DNA of 6,607 nt from Bacillota bacterium (GTDB lineage Bacteria; Bacillota; Clostridia; Tissierellales; Peptoniphilaceae). The notes beneath the pieces are model-generated. The model saw only the letters and a program-made list of their open reading frames with translations, was not told the origin of the DNA and did not search any database. Numbering within the stretch: position 1 is the stretch's first letter; each line of letters begins with the position of its first letter. The stretch spans positions 1-6,607 of the forward strand of contig JAEZYW010000011.1 in the NCBI GenBank assembly GCA_023418835.1, in the 5' to 3' direction. Shown here piece by piece: positions 1 to 5,863 of this stretch. Made by a program: the position numbers and the translations under genes.

Positions 1-14
1 ATATTTTCATTCAT
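1..14 (-). CDS. azlD: AzlD-type branched-chain amino acid transport subunit, N-terminal codons only
   Basis: Only the first few codons lie in the window (M-N-E-N, running off the left edge). On the minus strand the ATG at 14-12 overlaps the azlC stop codon as ATGA, and a GGAGGGG ribosome binding site (27-21) sits 6 bases upstream, inside the end of azlC. A second in-line ATG at 10-8 is possible but has longer spacing. The identity rests on context: azlC is nearly always followed by the small hydrophobic partner azlD, and the two form the exporter together. The overlap implies translational coupling. Too little protein is visible to confirm the family. Confidence 0.55.
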
Positions 15-697
15 TTGGCGCCCCTCCAATTTATCTTGGTTCTAAATGATAGAAGTAAAATCAAACTAGCAGAAATTGCTGGAACAATAAAATTATCTGG
101 TCCTATTATTAACAAAAGAATTAACCCACTGGAAAGTCCAATAAAAAAAGGAATTTTTGTATTTGCACTTCGAAGTTGCTCTACTACCACCGTTACAAAA
201 AATGCCACTGCCGAAAATTCTATTCCCGATAATGCAGAAGGTACAACTTCTCCAATCAAGGATCCTAAAAGACAACTCAATGCCCAAACTCCGTGACAAA
301 TGAAGTGGATGTAAAAGTCCACACTTTGTTCATTTAATCCTTCTGGATAATCTAAATTTACTAATACAGAATAGGTCTCGTCTGTTGTAGAGATTACCAT
401 ATAGGGAAATTTTCTTCCCATTTTTCTAAATTTTTCTATAAAACTAATCCCGTAAAACATATGACGCCCATTTATAAATAAGGTCATTAATGCAAGGATA
501 TAAAGGGGAGCCTTGCTTACAATCAAAGGAATCATTGCAATTTGCATTGAGCCTGCATAAATAAAAACTCCGCTTAAAAACGAAGCTATTGGCGAATACC
601 CTTCCCTTACAAACATCATCCCAAAGGCGACGCCGAGAAATATATAGCTAGCCAAAAGTGGCGTAGTCTTTTTTAAAGCGAATTTAAAATTTTCCAT
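11..697 (-). CDS. azlC: AzlC family branched-chain amino acid exporter, large subunit
   Basis: A 228-residue integral membrane protein of the AzlC/YgaZ family, which with AzlD exports branched-chain amino acids or analogues across the cytoplasmic membrane. Family hallmarks are visible: the N-terminal hydrophobic G-V-A-F-G segment (22-26), the FIYAGSMQ motif (45-52), the NGRHMFYG motif (76-83) and TTDETYS (104-110). About six to seven hydrophobic segments can be picked out (roughly 13-30, 38-62, 66-78, 130-150, 158-172, 183-198, 203-217). The length is near the usual 230-250 residues. The start ATG at 697-695 is preceded by GGGAGGA (707-701). It overlaps azlD by the ATGA at its stop, so the two are co-transcribed. 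It has its own promoter, overlapped by a 27-bp inverted repeat, so it is probably regulated separately from the SLH gene upstream. The family call is firm; the substrate is inferred. Confidence 0.93.
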   Translation of the reverse strand: MENFKFALKKTTPLLASYIFLGVAFGMMFVREGYSPIASFLSGVFIYAGSMQIAMIPLIVSKAPLYILALMTLFINGRHMFYGISFIEKFRKMGRKFPYMVISTTDETYSVLVNLDYPEGLNEQSVDFYIHFICHGVWALSCLLGSLIGEVVPSALSGIEFSAVAFFVTVVVEQLRSANTKIPFFIGLSSGLILLLIIGPDNFIVPAISASLILLLSFRTKINWRGAK

Positions 698-706
698 ATT
701 TCCTCC

Positions 707-733
707 CTAAATTGTAATTATATCACAATTTAG
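707..733 (-). promoter_or_regulatory. azlC promoter with overlapping 27-bp inverted-repeat operator candidate
   Basis: On the minus strand a perfect extended -10, TGA-TATAAT, occupies 725-717. The position expected for a -35 (about 745-740) holds only TATGCC, so the extended -10 probably compensates. The predicted transcription start near 710 gives a leader of only about 13 bases that still includes the ribosome binding site. The -10 lies in the centre of a perfect 9-bp inverted repeat, CTAAATTGT (733-725) and ACAATTTAG (715-707), with a 9-base spacer. A regulator bound there would cover the -10 and start site, as a repressor does. The arm sequence does not match an operator I can name. Confidence 0.7.
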
Positions 734-744
734 TTTTAAGGCAT

Positions 745-772
745 AAAAAGACTGGGTAAATTTCCCAGTCTT
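745..772 (-). terminator. Rho-independent terminator of the 705-residue SLH protein gene
   Basis: A perfect 9-bp stem, AAGACTGGG pairing with CCCAGTCTT (772-764 with 756-748), encloses a 7-base loop and is followed on the minus strand by a TTTTT run (749-745). It lies 9 bases past the SLH gene stop codon, separating that gene from azlC. On the plus strand a weaker T-run also follows the stem, but no plus-strand gene ends here. Confidence 0.88.
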
Positions 773-780
773 ACAGTTTT

Positions 781-2898
781 TTAGAATTGATATTTTTCTA
801 ATTTTATTATCTTTCCATCTTCTGAAAATGTAGCTCTCACATTATCATTTGTTCTATATGTTGTTGAGCTAAAATATCCAGATGCTGGATAATAATAGTA
901 TTCTGTCCTTCTTCCAATATATGAACTATTTGTAAAGTCAACTATTACAGTTACTACCTGCTCTCTACTGTCAATGTTCGAGCTTCTAACAACTCCTACA
1001 TCTGTAGTTGTTCTAGGGTTAGTTTCAATATTTATTTCTTGAAGTCTTTCGTTGCTATCCATTCTAACTCTAGCATAACCCTCTCCATACAAGTTATGAA
1101 CACTCTTAGATACTCCATTTTCAGTTATTCTAACATCATTAGACATATTATACATTGGGTAAGAGTAGAATTTTCCCGTTGATGCATCTGTGAATGTAAA
1201 AGCATTCTGAGATATTCTATAGTTAACAGGTACTCCTCTGTAGTATCCACTTTGAGAACTTGATAAAGCAATCTCTGTAACTCTACCATAGCTATTAAAT
1301 CTCAACTCGATTTGATCGCCTTTTCTTAAACTACTTTTACTTATATTTCTATAATATGCATTTGTTTCTATATCAAAGTACTCTGTCTCTCTTTTATCGT
1401 TATTATAGACATAAATTCTATCATATGTTGTAAATGATGAACCTGCATACTTGTCTCTAATATAATCGAAAGTATACTTTCCGTAGGAAGTAGTAGATCC
1501 TGAATATATGACAATTCTATCAGCAGTATCTCTATATCTACCAGTTATGTCAACCTTGTCGCCAACTCTAATATCTTCAAATCTAGAATTAGATGCGTCT
1601 TTTATAATGGTCGTATTAGAGTTAATAAAATAAGTTGTAACTGAACCTCCGTTTACTGGTCTTACTTCGATAGTTCTGTTTTGAGAAGATGGGCTTACAT
1701 AAGTTACTTCATAATCTCCTGTTTGTGCTGTTACTAAAGAAACTTCAGTTGCAACTCCACCTGTAAACTTAATATTTAATTTTGCATTTGGTTTTATATC
1801 TTGGATAAAGATATTTGCATTTCCATTTTTAGCTGTTGTGTTTCTAGATTCGTATTCAGTTGATGTTCCTGATTTGTCAGCTACAGTAATATAGTATCTG
1901 CTATTAGCAGTTCTATAGGATTTAAATGTATATTCTCCATCTGAAGCTGTTCTATCAGTTGTAAATTTAACTTCTGTAGCAATTTTTTCTGTTCCTACAG
2001 TCCTATAAGTGATAGTTACGCCAGCACCTTCATAATTAATAATATCTTTTAGTGCTACTGTCGCATTGTTTCTATCTGTCACTTTAGTATTTGTATTTAC
2101 AAGTACTGAAAGGTTTGTAGATCCACTTGTAGGTTTGTAAACTAAGAAGTTTTTCTCTCCGATTGGGTTATAAGAAACTACTGTACCAGTTGCTGTTTCA
2201 GTCGCTCCTGTTAATCCTTTTAGTGGATGAGTAACTGTCCAATCGTAAGCGTATTTAATCATTTTTGCCATTTCAGATCTCTTAATTGGAGTGTTTGGCA
2301 AGAATTCTCCGTCTCTACCATCTTTGTGAAGAACCTGAGTATCGATTAAAGCTGCAATTAAAGGTGCTCCTGCTGCGTTAATTGATGCTGCGTCTTTATA
2401 AGTTAAAGTAGATGCAGATTTTGGTTCTAGTTCTAGAGCTCTTGCTGTGAAAACTGCAACGTCATATCTTGATATAGATACTTTAGTTCCAAGTTCAATC
2501 ATTTTAGCTTGGTTTGCTCTAGTATATTCAGTTTCTTGTACAACGCCTCTACCTAGGGCTACTGCTGCGATTTCTATTGCCCACTCTGGTGTATTATTGT
2601 TTACCAAGAATGTTCTATATTTTGACACTGCGTCGTTAATTTCTGTACGCGAAGGGTTCATTACGCCATTCAGTAGGGATAATGTTTCTAGATATGTTAC
2701 GTTGTTTTCAGGTCTATAATATCCATCATCATAGCCTTTAATTATTCCCTTGTTAGCTAATTCCATAATATAATCATATGCCCAACCGCTATTATTATCT
2801 TTTTTAACGTCTGGGAATGAAGCAGCCATTGCTGTCGCTGATTGTGCTAGAATTACCAAACAAAGTAGCAATACTACAAATTTTTTGTTTTTTAACAT
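781..2898 (-). CDS. Secreted SLH-domain surface protein with about six C-terminal beta-rich repeats
   Basis: A 705-residue exported protein. Residues 1-25 form a signal peptide: MLKNKK, a hydrophobic core, then ATAMA with probable cleavage before A26. Three SLH units follow at about 28-80, 100-157 and 165-219; such domains anchor proteins non-covalently to secondary cell-wall polymer. The consensus TRAE motif is degenerate in all three: V-T-Y-L-E (67-71), I-S-R-Y-D (142-146) and I-K-R-S-E (205-209). From about residue 237 to the end the protein is Ser/Thr/Tyr/Asn-rich and beta-like. It breaks into about six divergent modules beginning near 238, 321, 394, 473, 551 and 635, each opening with G-x-[YVF] and closing with a strand like [VR]-x-E-[IV]. 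No catalytic motif or sortase signal is visible. The start ATG (2898-2896) is preceded by AAGGAGGAG. The gene is monocistronic, with its own promoter and terminator. It may be an S-layer component or other envelope protein; the exact role is unknown. Confidence 0.9.
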   Translation of the reverse strand: MLKNKKFVVLLLCLVILAQSATAMAASFPDVKKDNNSGWAYDYIMELANKGIIKGYDDGYYRPENNVTYLETLSLLNGVMNPSRTEINDAVSKYRTFLVNNNTPEWAIEIAAVALGRGVVQETEYTRANQAKMIELGTKVSISRYDVAVFTARALELEPKSASTLTYKDAASINAAGAPLIAALIDTQVLHKDGRDGEFLPNTPIKRSEMAKMIKYAYDWTVTHPLKGLTGATETATGTVVSYNPIGEKNFLVYKPTSGSTNLSVLVNTNTKVTDRNNATVALKDIINYEGAGVTITYRTVGTEKIATEVKFTTDRTASDGEYTFKSYRTANSRYYITVADKSGTSTEYESRNTTAKNGNANIFIQDIKPNAKLNIKFTGGVATEVSLVTAQTGDYEVTYVSPSSQNRTIEVRPVNGGSVTTYFINSNTTIIKDASNSRFEDIRVGDKVDITGRYRDTADRIVIYSGSTTSYGKYTFDYIRDKYAGSSFTTYDRIYVYNNDKRETEYFDIETNAYYRNISKSSLRKGDQIELRFNSYGRVTEIALSSSQSGYYRGVPVNYRISQNAFTFTDASTGKFYSYPMYNMSNDVRITENGVSKSVHNLYGEGYARVRMDSNERLQEINIETNPRTTTDVGVVRSSNIDSREQVVTVIVDFTNSSYIGRRTEYYYYPASGYFSSTTYRTNDNVRATFSEDGKIIKLEKYQF
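790..2187 (-). repeat. Protein-level tandem repeat: about six beta-rich modules of 73-84 residues
   Basis: Within the SLH protein, residues of about 238-703 can be divided by eye into six modules starting near 238, 321, 394, 473, 551 and 635. Shared signals are an opening glycine plus aromatic or aliphatic strand (GTVVSY, GEYTFKSY, GDYEVTY, GKYTFDY, GYYRG, GVVRS), a central T-x-Y/E-Y strand, a K/R-x-G-D or equivalent turn in modules 3 and 4 (RVGDKVDI, RKGDQIEL), and a terminal strand such as VTEIALSS, LQEINIET or IIKLEKY. Similarity is weak at residue level and the DNA is not obviously repetitive, so this would be an old duplication. Module boundaries are approximate. Confidence 0.55.
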
Positions 2899-2932
2899 GG
2901 TACTCCTCCTTCTTTATGTCCTAATTATAACA
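2899..2932 (-). promoter_or_regulatory. Promoter and ribosome binding site of the 705-residue SLH protein gene
   Basis: The minus strand carries TGT-TATAAT (2932-2924), a consensus -10 with an extended TG. A start near 2917 leaves a leader of about 19 bases containing AAGGAGGAG (about 2912-2904), 5 bases before the ATG. At 17-bp spacing the -35 region is only T-rich (TTTTA-like), so the promoter probably relies on the extended -10. The upstream DNA to about 2960 is A/T-tract rich on both strands. Confidence 0.68.
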
Positions 2933-3041
2933 CACCAAAAAAATTCTAAAATTACAAAAGGGTGTCAAAGTCATAAATAATTGTTAAAAAAGTATTAAGA
3001 TTATCTTTAGATTATGTGAAATGTGCAAAAAAGAATTTTTG

Positions 3042-3069
3042 TTGATAATTGCATATTATCAGGTATAAT
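3042..3069 (+). promoter_or_regulatory. Promoter of the precorrin-2 dehydrogenase gene with a 19-bp dyad in its spacer
   Basis: TTGATA (3042-3047) and TATAAT (3064-3069) are separated by 16 bp, a good sigma-A-type promoter about 56 bases ahead of the start codon. A perfect 7-bp inverted repeat, TGATAAT (3043-3049) and ATTATCA (3055-3061) with a 5-base spacer, overlaps the -35 and fills most of the spacer. Its arms resemble the GATAAT half-sites of Fur-type boxes, though the spacing is not the classic arrangement. A smaller dyad, AAGCG/CGCTT (3075-3079 and 3085-3089), lies at the expected transcription start. The region 2933-3041 between this promoter and the SLH gene shows nothing else I can support. 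Confidence 0.72.
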
Positions 3070-3112
3070 AGAATAAGCGGTATACGCTTTCATATAGATA
3101 TAATTTAACAAT

Positions 3113-3118
3113 GAGGAG
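3113..3118 (+). promoter_or_regulatory. Ribosome binding site that sets the precorrin-2 dehydrogenase start
   Basis: GAGGAG lies 7 bases before the ATG at 3126. An in-frame ATG at 3111 overlaps this site and has no ribosome binding site of its own, so 3126 is the preferred start. Confidence 0.8.
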
Positions 3119-3125
3119 TGTATTT

Positions 3126-3863
3126 ATGAAATATTTTCCAATTAGCATTGATACAAAAGACAAGACGATTTTGGTTTTAGGAGGTGGAAGTTTAGCCACT
3201 TCTAAAATAAAAATCTTACTGGAATCGGAATTTAAAATATATTGTATCTCTGATGATTTCACAGAGGAAATACTTACATTGAGAGAAGAAAATCCTGAAA
3301 AACTTCTCCTAAAAGGTAAAACTTTGAGCGAGGACTTTGTATTTTTCGGATATGACTATTGTGTCATAGCGACAAACGATTCTAGACTGAATAAATCTTT
3401 AGCAGACAGAGCTAAGAGATCTCAAATAGAATTTTACCGAGCTGATAATATTGGAGAGTCTACTTTCAGATTTAACGATATTGTCGAACAAGGGGGCTTG
3501 AGCGTTTCTATCTTATCAGAAGGTTTAAGTGCACCTGTTATGAAACAAATTACTACAGATATAGAAAATGTACTTTTTAAATACGATGTAGAAAAGCTTT
3601 CATTACTAAATAATATTAGAAGTACTTTAGTTTTGAGAAATCATCCCAATGTGTCTGAAGAAATTGAAAAACTCTCGAAACAAAACGTTGCAGTAATTAA
3701 AAACTATCAAGACACTTTAAACAGAACTACTCCGGATATCGTCAGCGAGTTTATAAGCGATGGAAAAGAAACTATTCAAGAAGAATCTGAAGAAGTTGAA
3801 ATTCTAGAAGAAGAAAAAACTCCTGAAGAAAAGGAAGAAGAAAAACAAGAAGTAAATGAATAA
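3126..3863 (+). CDS. Precorrin-2 dehydrogenase (siroheme synthase N-terminal type, possibly also ferrochelatase)
   Basis: A 245-residue cytosolic protein of the Met8p / CysG N-terminal family (SirC/YlnF-like), which oxidises precorrin-2 to sirohydrochlorin with NAD+. Some members also insert iron to make siroheme. Seen directly: a Rossmann start ILVLGGGSLATSK (15-27) followed by a strand and acidic turn (IYCISDD, 38-44), IATNDSRLN (81-89), the D107 position that aligns with the catalytic aspartate of CysG and Met8p, and SEGLSAPV (131-138), the equivalent of the family's S-x-G-G-x-S-P segment. Residues of about 150-210 form the expected helical C-terminal part. The last 31 residues are an unusual tail with 16 glutamates. 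The usual proline of the F-x-P-A segment after the catalytic Asp is replaced (FRFND). The gene stands alone between its own promoter and terminator, without hemA or cob neighbours, so the end product (siroheme or cobalamin) cannot be told from context. Confidence 0.88.
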   Translation: MKYFPISIDTKDKTILVLGGGSLATSKIKILLESEFKIYCISDDFTEEILTLREENPEKLLLKGKTLSEDFVFFGYDYCVIATNDSRLNKSLADRAKRSQIEFYRADNIGESTFRFNDIVEQGGLSVSILSEGLSAPVMKQITTDIENVLFKYDVEKLSLLNNIRSTLVLRNHPNVSEEIEKLSKQNVAVIKNYQDTLNRTTPDIVSEFISDGKETIQEESEEVEILEEEKTPEEKEEEKQEVNE

Positions 3864-3869
3864 AAAATT

Positions 3870-3903
3870 AAGTCTTTGGATTTGCTTTCCAAAGACTTTT
3901 TTT
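3870..3903 (+). terminator. Bidirectional terminator between convergent genes
   Basis: A perfect 11-bp stem, AAGTCTTTGGA (3870-3880) with TCCAAAGACTT (3888-3898), has a 7-base loop and is followed on the plus strand by seven T residues (3897-3903). On the minus strand the same stem is followed by AATTTTTT, so it can also end the SLH gene whose stop codon is at 3905-3907. It sits 6 bases beyond the precorrin-2 dehydrogenase stop. Confidence 0.92.
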
Positions 3904-3904
3904 G

Positions 3905-4729
3905 TTAATAATTTAAATTTCTAACCCAAACTTCGTTGTTGTTTGAATCCATATAAAATTCATGAGTATTTGCAGCCTCACAAATATCTAAATATGCCCA
4001 ATGATCTTTAATATCGCTAAAATGTTTTAATTTATCTGAATTATCCCGTATATATTCCTTATGGGGTTTTCTAGATAATACTCTATTTATCAAAGTGACG
4101 GCTTCTGCCCTAGTTATGCTAGCATTTGGTCTAAATTGATTATCTGCATATCCCTTTAGCCAACCGAATTCCGAGGCTAAAAGCAAATCAGAATAGGCCC
4201 AGTGCTCTGCATTGATGTCAGAAAATTGAATTGTTCCCCCATTTCCCCCTGTAACGTTTTGATATCTACTTAAAACGGTAACCAATTCCGCCCTTGTAAT
4301 GGGCATGTTAGGCTCGAAATATCCTTGGGGATATCCACTCATATATCCTTGTTTTGTCATAAAAGTTACTGGTCTATAAAACCAATCTTGGGGGTTGACA
4401 TCGTGGAAATGGATCTCGTTTTTGTCATAAAAAGTTTGACCCACCAAAAGTCCTTCAAAAATAGAAGCTATTTCTGCCCTGGTAATTTCTAAATCAGGTC
4501 TAAACTCTCCTTCTTCATAGCCATTTACATATGAATAGTGAAATTGCGTTTTTGGAGTTTCTTTTTCTTCTTTATTTTCTAATTTAGAATTTCCCAAAAC
4601 CAAACCTTGGGATATATGTAAATTATTTATTTTCTCTAAATCATCTTTATTACTTGCTAAACTCAAATTTGGTGATATAAGAATCATCAATATAGTAAAA
4701 GCAAGGATTTTTAAAAATGTTTTGTTCAT
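3905..4729 (-). CDS. Small secreted SLH-domain protein
   Basis: A 274-residue exported protein made almost wholly of SLH units, so probably a cell-wall-associated protein or anchor. A signal peptide covers residues 1-25 or so (MNKTFLK, hydrophobic core, ending SLA-S). A charged linker (about 27-60) follows. Then come a truncated SLH unit lacking its first helix (about 63-95), two complete SLH units (about 107-158 and 168-220) and a partial fourth (about 236-255, FSDIKDHWAY). The last 20 or so residues are unrelated. The three ITRAE motifs (82-86, 144-148, 205-209) are perfect, unlike those of the larger SLH protein in this window, suggesting genuine polymer binding. No catalytic domain is seen. 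The start ATG at 4729 is chosen because AAGGAG lies 6 bases before it; a TTG at 4747 would sit upstream of that site. It has its own promoter and shares the terminator at 3870-3898. Confidence 0.9.
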   Translation of the reverse strand: MNKTFLKILAFTILMILISPNLSLASNKDDLEKINNLHISQGLVLGNSKLENKEEKETPKTQFHYSYVNGYEEGEFRPDLEITRAEIASIFEGLLVGQTFYDKNEIHFHDVNPQDWFYRPVTFMTKQGYMSGYPQGYFEPNMPITRAELVTVLSRYQNVTGGNGGTIQFSDINAEHWAYSDLLLASEFGWLKGYADNQFRPNASITRAEAVTLINRVLSRKPHKEYIRDNSDKLKHFSDIKDHWAYLDICEAANTHEFYMDSNNNEVWVRNLNY

Positions 4730-4735
4730 AAGTTT

Positions 4736-4741
4736 CTCCTT
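4736..4741 (-). promoter_or_regulatory. Ribosome binding site that sets the small SLH protein start
   Basis: The minus strand reads AAGGAG-AAACTT-ATG, a 6-base spacing to the ATG at 4729-4727. This favours 4729 over the in-frame TTG 18 bases upstream. Confidence 0.8.
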
Positions 4742-4765
4742 CCTCAATCCATGCCATATATCTTT

Positions 4766-4794
4766 AGTTTATCAATTCTGTTAAAAACAATCAA
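4766..4794 (-). promoter_or_regulatory. Promoter of the small SLH protein gene
   Basis: On the minus strand TTGATT (4794-4789) and TAAACT (4771-4766) are exactly 17 bp apart, with TGA directly before the -10. Transcription would start near 4759, giving a leader of about 30 bases with the ribosome binding site at 4741-4736. The remainder of the 4748-4861 gap is A/T-rich with no further gene. Confidence 0.62.
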
Positions 4795-4840
4795 GAAAAA
4801 AACAAATAAGTTATAAATTCTTAACATTTGAAATTTATCC

Positions 4841-4859
4841 CCTAATCAACATAATTAGG
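4841..4859 (-). terminator. Weak hairpin after the aldolase gene, possible terminator
   Basis: CCTAAT and ATTAGG form a 6-bp stem with a 7-base loop just 2 bases after the aldolase stop codon. The sequence following on the minus strand is GGATAAATTT, not a true T-run, so termination may be leaky or need another factor. Confidence 0.3.
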
Positions 4860-4861
4860 TT

Positions 4862-5863
4862 TTATTTCTTTGATAATTCAATTGCCTTATCTTCTATAAT
4901 CTTTTCTTGTCCCGGAACAATTCCAAGTCCTGAAATTTCCCTTAAAAGTTCTCTAGAAGAGATAGAATACTCTTTGGAAAGTCTATTAATCTCTTTCATA
5001 AATGTAGAATAAATTCCAGTATACCCAATTAAAAGCTCACTTTCTGTGTCCTTTACGTTGTAATCGTATTTATTACAAATTTTTTCTAGATTTTTCACCC
5101 CATCTAAAAGGCTATTTAAATTGGCGTTGACCTTGTAATCAGATTTTTCTAAGACAGCAACTAAAATTTCGGTCTTAGTATTTCCAGCTCCTGCACCTAG
5201 TCCTGCCAAAGCAGTGTCAACAAAGCTAGCTCCACTATCAATTGCAAGAACGCTGTTTCCAACGGCAAGTCCTAAATTGTCGTGGGTGTGGAATCCTATT
5301 TCTAAACTGGTAGTCTCTTTCACTTTCATAACTAAATTAGATATATCTTTTGGAACCATTGCCCCTGCAGAGTCTGTTATAGTTATATTATCTGCCCCAT
5401 ATTCTTTTAACTTTATGGCTTCTTCTACAAACTTTTCTTGGGAAACTCTACTTGCCATCATCATAAATCCGCCTAGGACTTTATTGTGTTTCTTCCCAAT
5501 TTCTATATAACTCTTTGCCGGCTCTACATTGGATGATTGAACGGCAATTCTAATTAAGCCAATTTCAAGGTCTAATATTTCTTCAAACTCTTCAATACTC
5601 ACCTTATCTGGAAATACTAAGATTCCAATTTGGCTAAACTTTGCATTTTCAATTGCCGTCTCAATTATTTCTCTATCAGAAGGGTGGTTTTCTTCTTTAA
5701 AACTTCCTAGGCCATAACCATATCCCACCTCTAAAACATCTATTTTAGATTCGTCCAAGGACTTTACAATTTCTTTTATGTCTTCTAAATTAAAACTATT
5801 TTTTACTGTATGATTTCCATCTCTTAGTGTGGAATCAACAATTTTTATTAATCTATTTTCCAT
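4862..5863 (-). CDS. 4-hydroxy-2-oxovalerate aldolase-type enzyme (DmpG/MhpE/BphI-like, HMGL family)
   Basis: A 333-residue cytosolic TIM-barrel aldolase. Known relatives cleave 4-hydroxy-2-oxoacids to pyruvate and an aldehyde using a divalent metal. Visible features are DSTLRDGNH (10-18), giving the catalytic Arg14, metal-ligand Asp15 and catalytic His18; EVGYGYGLG (45-53); DSAGA (164-168); metal ligands His192 and His194 in GFHTHDNLGLA; GLGAGAGN (221-228); and GYTGIYSTF (280-288) with the conserved C-terminal tyrosines. The length matches MhpE and DmpG (about 337-345). The start is ATG 5863: GAGGAG precedes it by 4 bases, and TLRDG falls near the N-terminus as in the family, while earlier in-frame TTG/ATG codons (5893, 5890) lack a ribosome binding site. 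It overlaps the end of citX by 11 bases, so the two are translationally linked. The usual partner, acylating acetaldehyde dehydrogenase (DmpF/MhpF), is absent from the window. The actual substrate is uncertain. Confidence 0.86.
   Translation of the reverse strand: MENRLIKIVDSTLRDGNHTVKNSFNLEDIKEIVKSLDESKIDVLEVGYGYGLGSFKEENHPSDREIIETAIENAKFSQIGILVFPDKVSIEEFEEILDLEIGLIRIAVQSSNVEPAKSYIEIGKKHNKVLGGFMMMASRVSQEKFVEEAIKLKEYGADNITITDSAGAMVPKDISNLVMKVKETTSLEIGFHTHDNLGLAVGNSVLAIDSGASFVDTALAGLGAGAGNTKTEILVAVLEKSDYKVNANLNSLLDGVKNLEKICNKYDYNVKDTESELLIGYTGIYSTFMKEINRLSKEYSISSRELLREISGLGIVPGQEKIIEDKAIELSKK

Noticed and set aside
15..296. Plus-strand open frame inside azlC
   Set aside because: It is antisense to a clear membrane protein gene, has no ribosome binding site and its translation resembles no protein family.
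2447..2719. Plus-strand open frame inside the large SLH gene
   Set aside because: It is antisense to the SLH region and lacks a start signal; it is a shadow of the real gene.
2963..2968. Perfect TTGACA on the minus strand upstream of the large SLH gene, as a -35 box
   Set aside because: It lies 33 bp from the TATAAT, far beyond workable spacing, and no good -10 sits 16-18 bp from it.
3070..3112. Possible riboswitch or leader RNA before the precorrin-2 dehydrogenase gene
   Set aside because: The leader is only about 50 bases with a single 5-bp dyad; there is no room for a cobalamin or similar riboswitch fold.
3059..3262. Minus-strand open frame across the start of the precorrin-2 dehydrogenase gene
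   Set aside because: It overlaps a well-supported promoter and coding start on the other strand and has no ribosome binding site.
5214..5510. Plus-strand open frame inside the aldolase gene
   Set aside because: It is antisense to conserved catalytic motifs with no independent coding evidence.
4862..5863. Aldolase gene as citramalate, isopropylmalate or Re-citrate synthase
   Set aside because: Those enzymes are longer and have different C-terminal regions. The length, the LRDGNH start, GFHTHDN and the GYTGIYSTF region match the DmpG/MhpE aldolase type.
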